DNA of 7,648 nucleotides from contig CAKPUX010000074.1 in assembly GCA_934193095.1 (NCBI GenBank), positions 1 to 7,648 of the forward strand, read 5' to 3'. Position 1 is the first letter of the stretch. Each line of letters opens with the position of its first letter. The notes beneath the pieces were generated by a model. It was given only the letters and a program-made list of their open reading frames with translations. It made no database searches and was not told the origin of the DNA. Below, in pieces: positions 5,909 to 7,648 of the stretch. The translations under genes and the position numbers were made by a program. The DNA comes from an uncultured Dialister sp. GTDB lineage: Bacteria > Bacillota > Negativicutes > Veillonellales > Dialisteraceae.

Positions 5909-6979
5909 TTATTTATTTTCCATTTCTATCACAGTCCCCATGCCGGCGAGTGTGGGATCGGTCCCGGTCATGAGTGTCTGGATCTTCTCTTTTTCCAGAT
6001 ACGCCATCAAAGCCTCCCTGCGCGCGGCATCAAGCTCGCTTCCGATGTCGTCTAAGAGCAGTACGGGATAGGAGCCCGTTTCCTCTTTGATGAATTCCAT
6101 TTCCGAGAGCTTCATCGAAAGGATCGCTGTCCGCTGCTGTCCCTGCGAGCCATAGGCGGCGATATCGAGCCCGTTTAGAAGAAATCGGAGATCATCCCGA
6201 TGCGGGCCGACAGAGGTATGCGCCAGACGGGCATCCATCTCACGATGCCGGGAAAGCATCGTCAGGTACCACTCCACCTCGGTGTGCGCCTCTTCTTCCC
6301 CTTGCTGCACATAGCGGATGGAAAGCGTCTCCTTCTCCCCCGTCAGATACCTCTCCAGCAAAGGGACCTTACGGTTCATCTTCGCGACCGTTTCCAGACG
6401 CTTCTTCACAAGGTAGGCTGCCCCCTTGGCGATCTGCATATCCCACAGATCCACTTCTGCTTTGCGTCCGGAGAGCTGCGCCTGACGGAAGGCCGCATTG
6501 CGCTGCTGCACGGCCCTGTTGTAGGAGAGGAGTGTCTCGTAGTAGCGAGGCGAGACCTGAGAAATTTCCATATCCAGAAAACGGCGGCGGATGAGCGGCG
6601 CGCCTTTGATGAGCTGCAGCTCATCCGGTGTGAAGAGGACCGTCCGGAAGAGCCCTAGAAGCTCCTTGCGGCGGATCGGCGTATCATTCAGATAGAATTT
6701 CTTCCCCTGCCCGCGCACCATGCGGATCTTCAGCACATGCGAGGTCTGATGCACGCGGTAGGTCAAGAGGATCGAGCCCTCCTCCGCACCGAGCCGGATC
6801 ATATCATTGTCATTCGCCGTGCGAAAGGACTTCCCCACGGAGCTGTAATAGATGGCCTCGATGAGATTCGTCTTGCCGCAGCCATTGGGGCCGGCGATGA
6901 AGGTCAGTCCCTTTCCGGGCTCTATGGTTTTATCATCCAGATTTCTGATATGGATCAGACGAAGCTTTTCGCAGTACAT
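5909..6979 (-). CDS. recF: DNA replication and repair protein RecF
   Basis: 356 residues, close to the usual 360-370. Walker A GPNGCGKT is at 30-37, the conserved SVGPHRDDL at 256-264, the ABC-type signature GSQGQQRT at 277-284 and Walker B VLLLDDIGSELD at 306-317. The long middle helices (about 150-240) form the coiled arm domain. RecF binds DNA gaps and, with RecO and RecR, loads RecA; it is a cytoplasmic SMC-like ATPase. The start ATG at 6979 follows AAAGGAT with a 7-base gap. In many bacteria recF lies in the dnaA-dnaN-recF-gyrB cluster, often followed by a DUF721 gene. Here it stands alone, converges on dciA, and is boxed by inverted repeats B1 and B2. All key motifs are intact, so it should be functional. 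Confidence 0.96.
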   Translation of the reverse strand: MYCEKLRLIHIRNLDDKTIEPGKGLTFIAGPNGCGKTNLIEAIYYSSVGKSFRTANDNDMIRLGAEEGSILLTYRVHQTSHVLKIRMVRGQGKKFYLNDTPIRRKELLGLFRTVLFTPDELQLIKGAPLIRRRFLDMEISQVSPRYYETLLSYNRAVQQRNAAFRQAQLSGRKAEVDLWDMQIAKGAAYLVKKRLETVAKMNRKVPLLERYLTGEKETLSIRYVQQGEEEAHTEVEWYLTMLSRHREMDARLAHTSVGPHRDDLRFLLNGLDIAAYGSQGQQRTAILSMKLSEMEFIKEETGSYPVLLLDDIGSELDAARREALMAYLEKEKIQTLMTGTDPTLAGMGTVIEMENK

Positions 6980-7030
6980 GGGAGATCCTTTCGTAGTTCC
7001 TGACTCGCAGTGATTTCATTTCTTTCTCCT

Positions 7031-7050
7031 ATTATACCCCATTTCCCCCA
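7031..7050 (-). promoter_or_regulatory. Probable recF promoter
   Basis: A perfect TATAAT lies on the minus strand at 7031-7036, 51 bases upstream of the ATG. TGGGGGAAAT (7041-7050) ends four bases upstream of it, as in front of the upstream ppk2. The usual -35 position falls on a T run (about 7053-7058) that touches the inner end of repeat B2. Confidence 0.6.
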
Positions 7051-7058
7051 CGAAAAAA

Positions 7059-7451
7059 GGCGATGTGAAATAACGATCCTCTCATTTTCGCGTTCCATCT
7101 ACCGCGGGGAAAGTGCCGAAGGCAATATGTGCAAGCGAACTGGATTTTTAGGAGCGAAGCGACGCTAAAATCCAGTGAGACGCCATTTCGAGCGCAACGA
7201 GATGGGGCATGCCAACGGTATAGCGTGCTATGTTGAATAGTCCAATGCTATCGATATTCAAACACTTTCATGCAATACCGCTACGTAGCCCCCTCACCCC
7301 TTCGGGGAGCTCCCCCGATGGGGAGCCAAGAACGTTCTGCCGCTTAACTTAATAGCATTCCCTAGAGGGGAAGGCTGCGATACGAGAATAGCATCTTCTA
7401 AAAAAGGCGGCGAAGCCGCCACGAGAGCCCTGAGCCCTAGTTACCAGTCAA
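7059..7451 (-). repeat. Intergenic repeat B2, inverted copy of B1, upstream of recF
   Basis: The inner block (7059-7109) and outer block (7358-7438) are inverted copies of those in B1. The outer edge carries about four degenerate heptamers (7425-7451). TGCGATACGAGAA lies at 7376-7388. The 248-base middle (7110-7357) is longer than in B1. It holds a stem-loop at 7139-7176 (ACTGGATTTT with AAAATCCAGT), another at 7182-7204 (CCAT-TCG with CGA-ATGG) and a C/G-rich palindromic segment at 7290-7327. No coding frame with a ribosome site is visible. Confidence 0.87.
7400..7420 (-). terminator. Terminator-like hairpin inside B2
   Basis: On the minus strand GGCGGC/GCCGCC with a 3-base loop (7406-7420) is followed by six T (7400-7405). 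It would stop minus-strand transcripts entering from the right edge before they reach recF, insulating recF so that it depends on its own promoter. Confidence 0.6.
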
Positions 7452-7648
7452 CGCACTCCGCTTTTCTCCCTCCTTCCTTTGGAAGGAGGTGCCCCGAAGG
7501 GGCGGAGGTTGGCTGCGTGAAGCGATATTTTCACACGCGGGGATGCCAACCCCGCCTCGCTTCGCTCGTCTGCCCCTTCCAGAGGAGAGGCCGCTGAAAA
7601 AGTCCAAATAGGCGTTTGCCATTAAATGCGGTCATAAGTTCACAGTCA
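7452..7648. repeat. Palindrome-rich intergenic sequence at the right edge
   Basis: Three nested palindromes: CCTCCTTCC/GGAAGGAGG (7469-7489, perfect, 3-base loop), GCCCC/GGGGC (7491-7502), and a larger stem in which GGCGGAGGTTGGC (7501-7513) pairs with GCCAACCCCGCC (7545-7556) with an inner GCGTGA/TCACACGC. The text resembles modular GC-rich intergenic repeats common in gut Firmicutes, and it echoes parts of 5750-5790 and 7290-7327. No gene is supported; the last 70 bases hold nothing I recognise. Confidence 0.6.

Noticed and set aside
6200..6658. Plus-strand open frame opposite recF
   Set aside because: Antisense to the intact RecF reading frame and without a recognisable domain.
7437..7622. 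61-codon minus-strand open frame
   Set aside because: It lies within nested palindromes with no ribosome site and low-complexity composition.

Overview
The window looks like an origin-proximal chromosomal segment from a diderm Firmicute (Negativicutes; a Dialister-like member of the Veillonellales is my best guess, not proven). The reasons are an OmpA-type outer-membrane protein with signal peptide and beta-barrel, next to replication and segregation functions (recF, a DUF721/DciA gene and an exact consensus parS site). Six protein genes are supported, one cut by the window edge. There are no rRNA, tRNA, CRISPR or complete transposase genes.

Layout. 1-420 (+): the 3' part of a HAD phosphatase. 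421-624: repeat A1. 649-685: bidirectional terminator. 698-1765 (-): OmpA-like protein with its own promoter. 1880-2042: repeat A2, inverted relative to A1. 2043-2207: a MITE-like fold-back element whose last bases form the stop codon of the next gene. 2205-3140 and 3279-4205 (both -): two tandem PPK2-family polyphosphate kinases, with the parS site in the gap between them. 4206-4631: divergent promoter region with a diverged third repeat, A3. 4632-5528 (+): a DUF721/DciA protein with a zinc ribbon. 5597-5648: very strong bidirectional terminator. 5664-5903: repeat B1. 5909-6979 (-): recF, convergent with dciA. 7059-7451: repeat B2, inverted relative to B1. 7452-7648: further palindromic repeat sequence with no gene.

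How it works together. RecF (gap repair and fork protection), DciA (replicative helicase loading) and parS (ParB loading for origin segregation) all fit a place close to oriC. The two PPK2 enzymes probably use polyphosphate to phosphorylate nucleotides. The OmpA-like protein links the outer membrane to peptidoglycan.

The most unusual part is the non-coding DNA. At least five intergenic repeats, each with a degenerate 7-bp tandem array on one edge and (in four of them) a TGCGATACGA core, lie between the genes. Two pairs are inverted and tightly enclose single genes with their promoters: ompA between A1 and A2, and recF between B1 and B2. This resembles repeat-bounded, possibly invertible, one-gene cassettes. 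It may explain why recF here is isolated and opposed to dciA rather than co-directional with it.
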